Of a stretch of 64,000 nt of DNA, positions 33,848 to 48,200 are shown piece by piece (within the stretch, counting starts at the first letter, position 1; each line of letters opens with the position of its first letter). Below the pieces are notes generated by a model. That model did no database searches, was not told the DNA's origin, and was given only the letters and a program-made list of their open reading frames with translations. Source of the stretch: Lunularia cruciata (Eukaryota; Streptophyta; Marchantiopsida; Lunulariales; Lunulariaceae); the NCBI GenBank assembly GCA_948567375.1, contig OX419759.1, forward strand, positions 44,296,593 to 44,360,592. Direction: 5' to 3'. The translations under genes and the position numbers were made by a program.

Positions 33848-34300
33848 ACTTCTAAATCCTGAATCGAGATCGCAATATATTCATTGAAGCTCAAATCTGG
33901 TCATGTTGATGATACATCATGTGAATTCCAACCGTAGTCAGACATATTAGGGCCTTATTAAAGTCTTTGTCTAGGCACTTGCATATGATTGCATTGTTTC
34001 CATTTGTTGATTATGAATATGTCTGTACTGCTCAGGCCACACCTCCAGTATATATAGTATATATGGTGGAGCTCCGCGTGCATGGTCACAAATGATAAGC
34101 ATATATTGATCTATTCACATATTCGACGTATTGGGACCGGCCTTTCCTTAACTAGTAGCGATGTTCAAGGATATCTGTTGATATTTTTGCTGTATCAAGC
34201 CATCATTTTAGTTCAAAGTCAAGAAGAAAAATGTTTGAGGGTGAAAACATCGGTCTTGTGAGAGAAACTGGCCTAAACTTCAGCATAAATGTGTGTCGCA
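33848..34300. other. Spacer between PPO and CASP 5' exons
   Basis: I see no gene here. A short TATATAGTATATATGG run lies near 34051. Confidence 0.5.
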
Positions 34301-35563
34301 GATTGAAAAATGGCTGACCCGGAAGAGAAGATCAAGTTGTTTTCTCATTGTTGAAGGGCTACCAAGAAGAAATGGACAATCTTACCAAGCGTGCCAAGTA
34401 CGGCGAGAATGCTTTTCTCATATCTATCAAAAGCTCTACGAGGCTCGAGATCCGCTTCCAGGACTTATTTCAGCAGATGTAAGCTGCAGACTAGCATGAA
34501 TCTGCCATAGAGACCAGTCTATTGCAACTGTAGCTTCATGTATGGCTCCTTAGTTTCGCATGGGTGCATGTCCGAACATTAAGGAGTTGAAGACCAGCCA
34601 CACCAATTGATGGAATGGTGATTAAAATACAGACCCCTGCACCTTTGCTGTCCTAGTTTGTCTAGGATGGGGATGTGCTTCGATTTCAAGTAAGCTGGTA
34701 TAGAAAAGAACTACCGCTTGCCAGCTGCGTTAGTTCTTTATATCGCGAAGCTTCAATTGCGGACAAGGACACATTATAAGTAAATGTTAGATGCTATACG
34801 TATCTCGAAATTTGACTCTATGATTGAGCTCGATCTTAGTTACTTAGTTCGTGCTCAAGCATAATCAAGATCCGAGTCTTTGGTGCACCTTGTTCATTCT
34901 TTAACCAGAACGAACAACTAGCATAGAAAGCTCCAGGCTTGACTTCTTTACTTCCCACTTGGTATCAAACGTTATTAAGGGTGACTGATTTCCTCGTTTA
35001 AAAAGTCCATAGTCCTTTGTGTTACAGTTTGTTATCTTGTCTCTCTACGTGGCAGTAGAGATATTATCGTTCAATGATTCATTCTTTCTCCCTGGCTGGG
35101 TTGATGAATGTGCTCTCGAGGCAAACTCCTAACAGAATCTTCTACTTCCCGGCTGATCTCAGGAGCTGGCTACCAAAGTTGCAGAACTGGAGATAGAAAA
35201 TCGAAAGATGAAGGAAGAGCTTGAGCTTGAGGAATTCAGGACTGAAGCTGCTCACCTCAAGAACCAGCAGGCAACTGTTCGTAGAATGGAAGAGCGTAAT
35301 CGACTTCTGGAACAACAGGTTAGAACGTTTCTCTTTGCTTTGCTTCCTTGTAATGTGTAACCTCATAGGTCGTCTTTCAAGAAGGGATGCGGAGGCCAAG
35401 CGATATAGAATGCAGGCAAGTTTTGTATGCTCTTTATTAGCCACAATCCTAAGTCCTTAGTTGCTGAGCAGATGGAGGAGAAGGTAAAAGAAACAGTGGA
35501 GATGAACAACAGCGGAGCTTGGTGGAGGAAAATCAGAAGAATTTGGAAGTCCTGAAAGAAAGG
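34301..35563 (+). pseudogene. CASP: CASP 5' exons, broken
   Basis: Three exon-like pieces match the N-terminal half of CASP. Piece 34301-34478 starts MADPEEKIKL at 34310, then EEMDNLTKRAKYGENAFL and YQKLYEARDPLPGL; two single-base length differences, near 34346 and 34411, put these in three frames. Piece 35163-35318 is perfect (52 codons, KVAELEIENRKMKEELELEE, with AG/GT borders). Piece 35472-35563 reads MEEKVKE then, after a lost base near 35504, SLVEENQKNLEVLKE. The order agrees with known CASP. It continues into the copy B exons at 36077, but several middle exons are missing. It gives a picture of what lies left of the window for copy A. Confidence 0.85.
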
Positions 35564-38500
35564 TAGAAGGTCTAACCATTTACAATAATTAGGTATGCGA
35601 TTGAGTTGCAGGATTGCTCAGTTTCTGTTTCGACATTTTCATTTTAGAGACGTTGAACTTGGAAACATTAAAAGCGGCTGAAGAAGCCAGTATGTTACTA
35701 CATTGTGAAGATTGAATATGCATGTTTTCGGTTCGTGTCAGTTTGGTCCTAAGTGGGTGGGTTCTCGATCCCCTGTTTGGTGAACGGCCTCTGCTCCTAT
35801 TACTCTTATATATGATGAAGTTTTGAGTTATTTTGGTCATTAAATCGACTGGATGAGACCGCTAGCTCTTACATTCAAGGACAGACGATCTGCTAAACCT
35901 GATGACTGGGAATGTACAGAGTCCGGTAGACCAAACGACCTGTTCGAGGTAATCTCTGTACGCAAATTCTTGTGGCAGTTGATACAAGATGATATTGGTC
36001 TTGTAATATGGTTAGTATTGGTTATTATTTCAGGTCTGTTCTTCTATGCATTTAAGAAAATGTTATGGTTTGGCAGCATGGCGGCAGTGGAGGGAAGGAA
36101 AGTTTGCCAGACGAAGAGCGCAACACTATGCTTGATGTCATTTGCTGCCAACGAGATAGATTCAGACAGTGTCTTCGAGAGGCTGAAGAGGTAAGCATTC
36201 ATAGTCGAGAGAGGAATTTGTCCCATATCGAGCTTTTACGAGGCAAGTCCTTTCTTTCAAGAACTAGAAGACCAACATCTTTGAATCAATTTTTCAAGCT
36301 CCAACGAGTTGTGGTTTGGCTCCGGAGATGCGGAGTAATACATCATCTCCAAATCTGCATAAGGTCAAGGACTTGAATCCCTCGTCTTTTCTCGCTTCTG
36401 CAGGAGTTGAGGTTGGTCAAGGAGAGAAATCGAGGTTTAGAGGCTGATCTAGAGAGGAGTAAAGCAGACAATGTGAAGCTCTCTGAGAAGATCCGCTACG
36501 TCCAAGATTACGCTCAAGATCGACCTGTTCCACGTGGCCACAAGAAGGTAACATCTGACGTTCCAGTTTCATGAAGTTCCTTATTTAAGGTATTTGTTAG
36601 TCTGGTCAATATATTTGTTCAATGCCATGGCTTTACTTGTTTTTTCCGAAGGTTCATGACTATCACCATCTGCTTTTATCCTCGCATGTGGTGGGTTAAT
36701 TTACAACTCACGGCGAAACGTAGTATGTGGTAAACGCTGACCTTCTCTGCAGAAATATTAGGAACTAAATGAGTACGCTTCTTGTCTTTATAGATAAATC
36801 CAATACTCTGGGACTACTGAAGAAAGTAATATTTGTGTCAGATTATGGACATGTGCCTCGGATTTGTTCTCTCAGTCCAAGAAGGGATCTTGAAGTTTGT
36901 CTTAGGTAGCCACAGGATTCATACACAGTAATTCTACTTCCTCAAAAGTACACAGAATCTGATCAAATACCGTTTACAGTCGTTCTGCATTTCCTAGTCG
37001 TCCTGTCGTCACTTCCGGAAATAATCGCAATCCACTTTGGTTGGTTTCATACTAATTAAAGAATTTTTTTGTCAATTTTCGACTGTGAAAAATTAAAGGC
37101 GTTCCCAGTCGAGAATGTAGCTACTGGGCGGCAATGCTTGCGTCAAGAATCTCCGATTTAGCTCGTGGAAAGTTGCTAAAGTCTCCAAAATCGTATTATG
37201 CCATTTACCATGATGACTTCGAATTTAGAGGATAATTGTGCACAAGAAGGATGTTCGCTGGACTTAAAAAATTGATTTCGTGTACTTGATAGCGGGGTGA
37301 GGACTTGGAGTCTGTTTCATCTAAATTTTACATTTTATGAGTTCTGGATCTCCCCCTGGAGGAACGGCTTCTGTCCTCATATATCCAATATCATGTTTAC
37401 ATTAGATTCATCTCCTATTCGCATGTATTTTGCAAGTCAGTTTTGCTTTCGGTTTGTTGCCATTCCCTGTACATTTCATATGCATTTGATGAGTTCTGGA
37501 TCTCCCGTTCCTCGAACGGTTTCAGTCCTCGTATATCCAATATCATGTTTACATTCCATCTCCACTTCGTATGCAGTTAATGAGTTCCGGATTTCCCATT
37601 CCTCGAACTGCTTCTGCTCTCATTTCCTCATATCGAGTCCTCTGAAGATTCGCTCCGACTCAGACAAGACACCATCCACTCCTGTCCCATTTCTCTCCAT
37701 TCCGCCCATCGTCAACTAATGTTTTGTATATTATTTTTAGCTCGATGGTCGCCTGTTTCAAAGTTTCTACCCGACTTTCTAGATACCTAATCAGTCACGT
37801 ATTGCTTGTGGTAACACGATGTATACTAGTTCTCTGCAAGTGTTACTCATGAGATGCTTCAATTATATCTTTCTTTTGTGTCCTCGTATATCCAATATCA
37901 TGTACCCTCGCTCTCGGAGCGATTTCATACTCTCGGTCTGCCTGACTCGACTGTCTTCTTCGACTCTCGATTTCATAGCTTCTACACGATTCCCGACTTC
38001 AGATTAACTTGATTTCTCGTCTAGTCCGTTAGGTCTTAGGTCGTCGTTTCCGGTTGAGCTTGAGTTTCTCTACATGCGCTGTTTATTTGTTACCGTTTAT
38101 TCGATGCTTGCTATTGGTATACAAGTGTTGCTCTTTGATTGTTTCTAGCGTTTACTTCTGCTTACATTTGATCAGTTGTTTCCATTTTCATCTCTTCTCC
38201 CGGTTTTATACTAATTTCGTCTTGCACATATTTTGTGTACATTATATATCATACAGCTCATTTGCATTTAATGAATTCTGGATCTCCCGTTCCTCGAACG
38301 GCTTCTGTCATCATTTCTCAATATCACGCATATATTTCATTGCATTTCATGGGTTTTGGATCCCTCGTTCTCCAAACGGCTTCTGCTCCCATTTCTCCGT
38401 ATTTAACCCGTTGGCACATTGAAAATACAATGGCGCGCGGCTTTTGTCGAACCGTCTTTTTAATTTTTTAAGAGGCAGGACATCCTACTTCCTTCGAAAC

Positions 38501-41500
38501 CACTAAAGCCATGCTACAGCAGAGGATTAGGCCAGGTAAGGGCATCAATACTACATGTTGCATAAATTGTTCCCACGTTGCATCAATGCTTCAAATCTCT
38601 TACTACTTGGATGATACATAACCGTCTGTTCTTTTTTTTGGTTTTGTTCTTGAATGCAAGGTTCATCTGGTTTAGGTACAATCACTCTTCCTCAACTAGT
38701 TAATTCGTAGAGAACCTTCCCCCTCTTCACATGTCTCGTCTCGCAAGACCGTCTCGCTACCTCATGTTCTCTAGGATATTTGTTCTTACACTGGTCATAT
38801 GGTCTGGATACCATTGTGCTTTCTCTTGTGCAATTACTTATTCACATAACCCTTTCATCTCTTTACATTCCTCTTTTCCACTATTGGTAGACATAAATTT
38901 TTTTGGGAGATATAACATTGTTACATAATAAATAAATAAATATGTTATTACTTAACATATATTTTTATTAACATTATACATTATAGAAACACATCATACA
39001 TATAAATGTTATATGGATTTTAAATTATTTTAATAATTGGTTTGTTTATATAATTTGAATCATACTCGATCTGATTAATAATTGATATATCACTCAATAA
39101 TTCATTGAGAATTAGATATCAATTACAATCAAACTATATCCATTTTACCAAAGAGAATTCAAGTGATACTCGCTGATCTCTACCTAAGAGAATTCAAGTG
39201 AGACTCGCTGATCTCTATCCACCATAGCAAAGAATTCAAAGACTCAACATTAGTAAAATGAGCTCTCTAAAGTTATATCTCAAAAATATAACCCTTGGAC
39301 TTGAGCTAGATCTCTTACCCTAATGGCTCCATGGACGGCACACGGTGCAAGTGACAATGGGCCTCACCATGTAGTCAATGCCCTGAACATGAAATCTAAC
39401 CGTTGACAAATAACTTATGAATATCTATCAAAATACTCTTGTTTACCAGAACTATTACTCTAGAGTCTAAGCAATCTAGATATGACACTACAAATGACAT
39501 GAATACTATCATGCATATATATATCACTCTCTACATCACACATTATAGAAACACACCTCATACAAAAGTCATACATGTACTCTAAAGTACCACAATCACC
39601 CCCTAGTTGGCGGTTAGTCACTCTAACTCCAAATAGCCATCTACTTCAAGATATGGTATGCCTTATGGTGAGCAAAAGATCATGAGGCCAGGTGCTATTG
39701 AGACCCATCATTAATCACCTATTAGTAATCTATACTATATAAAGGATGAACTAGCTATAGGTCAAGTACATAGATATGGTCCTTGAGGAACCACCATGAG
39801 GAGAGGAGTTTAGGACTCGCTTAACTGTCTCATCTCTATCCGCATATAAGTATCTTTGTACTCGTATACCTGCCTATAATACCGTAACTAATCCAGTACT
39901 AACCTCACCAAACAACTCCAATAGATATACTCCCTTTATTGGATACAACCAAACAATGAGGGTAGTATCTAGAGGTGGCAAGGTAATTAACTCCAAAAGC
40001 TTATCCTCACACAGGTTGTCTAGTGGTTCAAAGGCTCCACTCCAAGCCTGTGGCACCAACTGATCTACATGCTGCTTTAATGCCTCCTCTAAACTTCACA
40101 AAGGAACATCCAAGGTGGATGGAACAATCCCACTCATACTCCAAATCCAAATGATCTCCTTTGGTACTAGAATATCCTCTCCATGGGCATTCTCCTCCAA
40201 TAAATCACCAAGCCAAGTAATAGAACCACTAAAAACTGAAATGGATGCTACCATGGTCTCGGACAATAGTGAACCAAGACTACTATTACTACTACTACTA
40301 AAGCTTATAGGTAGGTGATATACCCATCCCTCACCTAAATGCCAACTTGGTCTATAGGAGGTTGTCTCTTCCCAATAGTCAATATTGAAACCCATGGGGT
40401 ATAACACTACTCCCCCAACTAACACATCATATGAGTCAACCATTGTCACAATGGCCTTAGCTCTCACCATAAAGCTATCATTCAAATGACCAGGCTGAAT
40501 CTAACAAACAAGCTCTCCACATATGATGTACTATGTAGAAACACAACCTAGAGATGTTTGGATCCCAAATAGACACCTCTTCACATCAATCTTTTGTAAC
40601 TCCATATTCACAATTGCAACCTTCCCCAACATAAGAGGCTTCACACTAGAGTCTAGAAAGACCCTATGAGGTGTATAGACCTTCCCTGAAGGTCCCACCA
40701 AATAAAAGTCCCCCCTCTGGTTATCCAATAGGACAACTCCAGGTAAAAACTACACTTGTTCAAAGGCCTGTCTAGTTGGTGACTCCTCCAATCTAGATTT
40801 TGTTGCTTGCCATAAACTACTGGTTGTTGAGTGGATCCCATGCTCCTCAACCAAGTCAACTCCACTATCAACCACCTTTGATGTAGTAGTAGGAACCACA
40901 TCATCCTTATTGTCACAAAGCATGTCAACCAACCAGAACACGAGGGTTGGGTCAACCCTCAATGTACACATGTCATTGGTTGAGAATGATAGAAAGCGCA
41001 TAATCAACTAAGCCACCCCTAACATCATGCTAGACTAAGTTTGTGTAGTAGTAGGTGGCTGACTAGTAGGTACTACATCATGTACCCCATCACCACCTAC
41101 CACACCTGCACTAGGAAGTCTAGGAGCTAGGAATGTTGTTTGTTGTGCCTTAGAGGGTGTAAAAGACTATGGAAGTTTGAAATGTCTACCAACCTTTCTT
41201 CTCTATGGGCCCAACTCCACTAATGCTCCTTTAGGCTTTGGAGCACATATTGCACTCCTAGTCACTAGGGCAGATGTATGCATTTGTGATGCTCTAGACA
41301 TGAAGTCTAAGAAGTTTCTATCACTAGCATATGAGGTGGAAACCTCAGCACCCAAATCTGATCCCCTTAGAGCTATGGCCATGCTACCCAATCTCTGCTC
41401 CAATGGCTCAATCCGAGTAGCCATAGCTATATCAAAAGCAAGGGAAAGTACTATACCCCTAGTAGGTGTAGATCCTCTACCATCTCATCTTCCATGACCT

Positions 41501-44099
41501 AGAGCTCCTTTACCACCTACCGTAACAACTCTACTACTTTGTAACTTTGGGTGTAGATCCATTTGGTCATTGGTGTGACCAAATCTATGGCAATGCTCAC
41601 ACCATCTTTGTGTTAGCTGTGATGCATCAAAGGTATCAGGTCCGTGGTTCTAAGTGCACTCTCTTTTGTGATGAGGTCCACCACAAGTCAAACAAGCAAC
41701 ACCACCACTCACTGGCTATTGCTGACCCAAAAATGAAGGTAAGGGTTTGGCCACACTAGGCCCTCCACTCACTCTATAGGATCTAGGCTATCCACCCTAT
41801 CTTCAGAAATTGATATGGCATGGTGCACTCTACTACACTCTAGAAGAAGTAACAGTTGTAGATGAGGTCTCCCTACCAAATCCAAATGTTACCATTCTCT
41901 CCTCCACCATGTTGAGCTCAATATGCTCAGCCAAACCAAAGATCACTACCAAAGTAGGCAAAGTAGCCTATACCAACATAACATCACGAACTCTACGTTG
42001 CAACTCTTTGTCCAATATCCCATACCAAAACTAGACTACTTGGCCTCAATAACTCCTTGAGGAAAATTTATTAGCCATATCATGTGAGTGTATGCCTTGT
42101 GTAGGCTATCTCTAGCCTTTTGTTGGAACTCCTACAAGCTCCTTTGCTTGTAAGTTTTCACTCCCGGTAGTTGTGCCTCAAACATTAGAAAAACTCCACC
42201 ATGGAGTTATACATGAGTACTACATCACCTCCTATAGTAATACCTCCACTCATAGTAGCACTATCTCCAAGAGATCCACCAATGCTACTAGAGCTAGAAC
42301 TTGTGAGTATTGCCTAGAAACCGAGCTAGAAATGATGGAGATATAGTTTGGAGATCAATATTATCTCCATAGCTCAATCTCTTCCATGTGAGCTCTATTG
42401 AACTCATGGTCGTCATTTATTGGTGGACCTTCCAAGTGTTGAAATAATCCATTCCATGCCATAAAGGTGTGAACAAAGTTAGATTCCGCATCTTTTGCAA
42501 ATCACACCAACTATCAAACTCCTTGATGAATTCATCCAACTCAGTGATATCCACTATACCAAAGTAACACTTGGGACCTTTGGAAGCTCCATAAATCTTA
42601 TCCATATCTCACAACAACAGTGTGAACATACCAAGTGCACTCTCAACTAAATTAGCACTTGTGTCAAACTCCAACTCAAAGTCAATCTACTTCTTCATTG
42701 GGACCTTAGATACAGGCTAATATTGGTGTCATCTTGAGTAAACCCATTATATATTGTAGCACTATCTCCTTTGGAATCCCCAAAGAATTCAATTGTAACA
42801 AAGTAACCAAAAAATTGCAACTTGCAATTGTAACCTCCGCAAGTATCCCACCAAGTGCCAACACCACCAAGTGTCCAAAACCTCAAAGTACCAACACCAC
42901 CAACTAAACATCACCAACTACTATAACTCTAACAATAACAACTTCACTAGGGGAAATGGAAACCTTTGACCTACCATCACAACATCCAGTCTCACGGTTT
43001 GCATGTCATCACTTTGTGCTTCACTAGAAAGAAACATAAGTAGTTTAATTGATCATCACTTGTAAAAGACCGCGACCAAGGAGAGAAATAGGAGAATGAA
43101 AGTTCACATTGGGACACTTGAATGAGTGAAAACTCTGAATGCCTTGCATGAGCTTCGGCTCTTGTATCTATAAGGATCATACAAGGCTCTTGAGAAGCTT
43201 CTTAAGAAGCTTCCTTGAGCTACTTTCTTGGAATGCAAGCCAAGTTAATTGAGAAACTTCTCAAAAAGCTTCCTTCTAGAAGTAGCTTACTTGGCATGCA
43301 AGTTAAGCTATTTGGAACTTTCTAGAAGTGTCCTTATAGAAGCTACTCACTTGAGGTTCAAGCTAAACTAGCTAGGAAGCTTCCTAGGAAGTTTCCTAGA
43401 TACTTATGGAATATTCTAGGTGAATTGTCTCATTTGCTATTTTGTTAGCTCTACTAACTTTGTCACTAAACTCCATATTGTTATATATTCTTCCAGCTCC
43501 ATGCAACTAGTTGGTGACATCCTCGTCACCATTGAAGATTCAAACTCTTAGATTGCAATCCATGCATTTTGGAGGTGAGAAAGAGGTTCCCATGTGGCAT
43601 CATGAAGGGGATACCCTTTCTAAAGGACTTTATACTCCATATGTACGCCACAAGATGTCTTTTAGTTCCCTATCTTGCCTCACTCATCTTCTGGCCTTCC
43701 TTTCCATAGGAAAACAACCTTACTGCAAGGGCAATATAATCAAGAATAAAAGCACTATGGGACTTTGCCGTTTGTCATCCACAAACTGCTTCTTTGGCTT
43801 TATGGATTCTCTGGCCGGGGTACTTTTTTGGTGTTTGCTTTCTGGGAAGAAGTGCCAAATAAAAACGATGACTTTTGGCTCAATCATACATTTTAGTGAT
43901 CAAATGGTACATTTTTTCAATAATAAATGGGAAAGGGACAAGCCAACGGCCTCCCGGGTGAACGATTTCTTGCAAAAATGTACCATTTCTTGTGTACCTT
44001 AGTGTCACAAAATGTTTCAGGTCCTTGGGGACTAACCGCGTACAGTCATGGTCTGTTAAAGCAAAAACCTTATACTGGTCATCCTGTCTTAGGGGAGGC

Positions 44100-44363
44100 T
44101 GAAGTATGCATACACTCTAGGAACACTTCAAGGTAAACATCCATCCAAATAACTCCAACAAGAAAAGGTAAAAAGATGAGAACTTCTCTTCTATTTAAAT
44201 CAGAGAATTTGAGGATAAAATTGGGTTTGAAATTACCAAAAACCACACGATTATATAGCCAAAGAGAATAAGTGGCAGCTAAAATCATCCCAAGTTCAGC
44301 AAATGTGGCCACTAAGCTATTTCTTTGGAAAGCTCCTACTAAAATAAGAAGTTCCCCGATAAA
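44100..44363 (-). pseudogene. nad4: Mitochondrial nad4 fragment (NUMT)
   Basis: The minus strand encodes 88 residues of NADH dehydrogenase subunit 4 near its C-terminus: FIGELLILVGAFQRNSLVAT, YSLWLYNRVVFGNFKPNFI, LKFSDLNRREVLIFLPF, VFLECMHTS. This protein is a proton-pumping core subunit of complex I and is normally mitochondrion-encoded in plants. The piece is open throughout but has neither start nor end of the gene. Residues such as WMDVYLEVF (usually WMGVYPEVF) suggest drift since transfer. Flanking open frames (43511-44002 and 44492-44908) might be further organelle DNA, but I do not recognise them. Confidence 0.93.
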
Positions 44364-45156
44364 GCACCGGAATTTTTTTCCGGTTGAGTTGGACCATTGA
44401 TGTTGTAAGAGGGGAGTAATAAATATATGTAATGCTGCTCTCTTGATATAAGAGGTCGACGTCGAGGCACAGAAAAACCCAAAGATTATATATGAATTTA
44501 TTTGGAAAATCAAATTTCAGCTATGTTTTTAGTTCATCCCTTGATTGGTTTCATTCATCAAGACTTTCACATAAGGTGGGAACGAACAAAAATAGAACTA
44601 AAAAAGAGAGGAGTGTGTCCAATGTTGCTATAAAAATAGCCATGAGTCATTTTGTAATATTTTGGTGGTTTCCACAAAGAATGACGTCATATCGCCTACA
44701 AAAGTTGGAATATGTCAATGATGTGTCAAATCTTATAGAGCACAAAAAGTCTTACTTGGATTTATTCAGCCCCTTTAACAAAACATACTTAGTGCAATCC
44801 ACTGGATTTCTATACAAACCTGAATTGGTTTGTGACTCTTTTACCATTTGTGTGCACTGCCCTACTGGCCTCGTGATGCATAGAGTGGCTTTGTTGTTTT
44901 GGTCTTAGGCCGAGGGCCCCGGATCTTCAAGCTAGTCAAACTATTGGCGTGTTGTGCACGACGTAAGGTTGAATTCTCAAATGGCCCAATTGCTGTAGGT
45001 TACTTGCCAATGGACACTCCGTGCCTTGTAATTGGGGGTTGGCCTATAACCTATCCTTAACCGGTGGAACTACCAATTTTTGGGCTAATTCACTTTTCAT
45101 ACTACCCAAAAATGAAGTTCTGGCTGAATTTGAGGGAGAGTGTCCTTTCGGACCGA

Positions 45157-45244
45157 GACCATGGGGATTCCCCATGGTCTTGTTATATTGAAGCATTTTT
45201 GGCCGTGATTAATCTGATTAATCACAGCCAAGGGCAGTGCACTG
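45157..45244. repeat. Cluster of three near-perfect palindromes
   Basis: Within 88 bases lie GACCATGGGGA-T-TCCCCATGGTC (45157-45179), GTGATTAATC-T-GATTAATCAC (45205-45225) and CAGTGCACTG (45235-45244). All arms pair perfectly. The cluster lies between the Gypsy integrase part and the mitochondrial piece. Confidence 0.85.
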
Positions 45245-48200
45245 TCAGACAGGACCGGGGACTGTCCGACTATTGGAGTCCTTGTTAAATGCGATGACAT
45301 GCAAGGATACAATCAATTTCATACTCCTCATGGTCGTTGATAAGGATGGGAGGAGGAGGTTGTTGAACACAAGAGGAAAAAGAAGATGGGTTATGAACAA
45401 AAGATTTCAACTTGGAAATGTGAAAGATAGGGTGGATACGCATATGACAAGGTAAGGCAAGTTGCTAAGTAACAAGAGAGATGATTCGGGTGACCTCAAA
45501 GGGATTCTGTCCAATTAGGAGTGAGTTTATGAACTTGGATATCAAGTCAGAGGGGTAGGTTACTAGAGGATAACATGGCTTCATCACCGATTTCAAAGGT
45601 GAGATCACAACGATGGTGGTATGTATATTGTTTTCGATGATTTTGAGCAACAAAGAGGTTAGATTTGGCTTGTTAGAGAGATTAGGATATGGTGGTCAAG
45701 GAGGTTGAAGTATGAGGGACATGAGATGGAGGAGGAGTAAGAAGTGAATCTGGAACAAATGAATTTTGGCCAAAATTGAGAAAGAAGGGAGAAAATCTGG
45801 TGCTTGCATGTTTGGAATTATTGTAAGCAAGTTATGTAGTTGCAAGGCATTCATCCCAATTGGTATGGTGGACATTGACAAAGGCACGTGGCATATCCTC
45901 CAAGGTACAATTTGCATGTTTGGTTTGTCTATCACTTTGAGGATGATAGGCCATGGACAAAGCAAGCTTGGTGCAGAGTATTTGTAAAAGTGCTTGCCAA
46001 AACTTCCAAGTGCATCGAGGATCAGAATTGGAGATGAGTACACATGGCATCCCATGATGCTTAAAGACATTATCAAAGTAGATTTGGGCTAAGGTTGGTG
46101 CATTCATGGTATCAACAATTGGTGCCAAGTGGATTTGCTTAATGAGCTTATCCACAAACACCACAATTGCTGTGTGTCCTTGCTTTGTTTGAGGCAAGGA
46201 TGTGATGAGATCCAAGTTTAGGTGTTCCTATCAAGCGGATGGAATGGGGAGTGGATGAAGGAGTCCACTTGGCTTTTGGTTATTAGCCTTGTTAAGTTGG
46301 TAGCTCTCACACGATTGGAAAAACTCTCAAACATCTCATGTCATGTTGTGTCACCACCATTGGTGTTGGAGTGTACCCAAGGTCTTGTCCACACCCATGT
46401 GCCCAACTATTGGTAAAAGTCAGAGATCACCTTTGGTTGGAATATAGATCCAGTCCTTGTGGAATAGAAGGCCTTCCTTGAAGGAGAAGGTGTTGTACTC
46501 CTTGTCGCATGTTGTAAGACGACCATGTACCATTTGGAAGAATGGATATTGTTGTAGAGTTGACTAAAACTTGTTTTAGACCTTGGAGTCAATTGACATT
46601 ATTGTAATTGTTATTGTGATGAGAGGAAGAGACTTCAAATCAGGTCGCCATGTTAGAGCATCAATGATGACATGGAACCGACCTGGTTTGTACTCAAGTT
46701 TGATGTCTTCCAATTGGAGTTGTTCCTCCCAACGATGATGTTGACTCATCATGTGTTCCAAGTGTAAGGTCTACAACAATAGTTTATGATCAGTTTGCAT
46801 GATCACTTGTTTCCTCAAGAGATAATACCTCCATACTTTGGTGGCATATACCATTGCAAGTTGTTCTTGGTCTCGAGCAAAGTAATTGTTTTCAGTTGTA
46901 TTTAGTTGATGAGACACAAAGACAATGGGATGTAATCTATCTAGGAATTCCTATTGCAACACGACTCCAATTACAAAGTTAGAAGCATCAAAATCAACCA
47001 CACATGGTAATTGAGATCATACGGTTGAAGGATGGGTCTTGAAGGTACCATATGTTTCAACTTTTGGAATGCTTCTTTGTGCTTGGTGGTCCATTGGAAG
47101 CTCAAGTTCTTCTCCAAGAGGTCAGTCAATGGTGTAGTTACATGAGCATAATAATGAATGAACAGTCAGAAAAAATGGCCAATCTATTAAATGCCTATAC
47201 TTCTATGGCATCCTTTGGAGTAGCCCAATCAATATTGACCTTGATTTTCTCATCTTCCATCTTGATTCTCTCTGATGAGATCTTGTGACCCAAGAAGGTA
47301 AATTCCTTTTGCCATAGGCCACACTTCGACTTCCTGTAGTAAAATTTTCATTGTTGTAGTTGTCTTAGGACTTCTTGCACGCAATTCATGTGTTCTACCT
47401 TTGTTTTTCTATAGATTAAGATATCATCCAAGAACACCATCACGTACCAATCCAATAGTCCATCCAACATCCAATGCATTTGATCCATGAAGACCGTTGG
47501 AGTTTTAGTGAGCCCAAAATAGAGAACTCTCAACTCAAAATGCCCATACCTTGTGCAAAAGGTAGTCTTTTGCACATCCTCCTTATCAATGGGGATTTGC
47601 CAATAGCTACTACAAAGATCCAATTTGGAAAAATATTGTGCTCCACTCAATTTATCAAGCAAGTCATCAATCCGAGGCAAGAGATATGCATTCTTCAATG
47701 TTTATTGAACTTATGATAATCAATACATAAACAAAGTACTCCATCTTTCTTTAGAAAAAATAGTACTAGTGCTCCCCAGGGAGAGGTACTATGTTGTATG
47801 AAGTCCTTCTCCAACAACTCCGTATGTGTTGTTCGCAACTTCTCCAACACCTTTGGTGAGAGCCTATAGATTGGTCTACTCACTAGAGTACTCTATGGCA
47901 ATACTCAATCTTGAAAGGCATACCACGGTTGGAGGGTAATCCTTTTGGAAAATCATCCACAAACTCCTAAACTATCTGATCAACCCTTGCTTGATGTAGC
48001 TCTTGGTTCTCCTTGGATTATTTTTGTGCAATTGGCTTGATCGGCACCTTAAAAAAAGATCTATCTTCCTCTAAAGCTTGCTCTATGGTTGCTTCACTGA
48101 CAAACTTCCCATCTAGGGACTCATCTCTCTTCAAAGGTTGCTCCATGGTTGCATTCTTGGTAAACTTCTCATCTTGGAGCTCCTATCTCTTCAAGGCATG

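Noticed and set aside
35853-36194. Open frame of 113 codons with a hydrophobic stretch (IGLVIWLVLVIISGLFFYAF)
   Set aside because: It runs through a CASP exon in the wrong frame, and the membrane-like part is T-rich intron sequence. The front part (KPDDWE) is suggestive, but I could not tie it to a family.
43511-44002. Open frame of 163 codons on the + strand inside the Gypsy element
   Set aside because: Composition and motifs do not look like a known protein. It lies in the foreign insert and may be chance or organelle DNA.
44492-44908. Open frame of 138 codons next to the nad4 piece
   Set aside because: No motif recognised and no partner in copy A. It may be organelle spacer or intron DNA. 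I did not list it as a gene.
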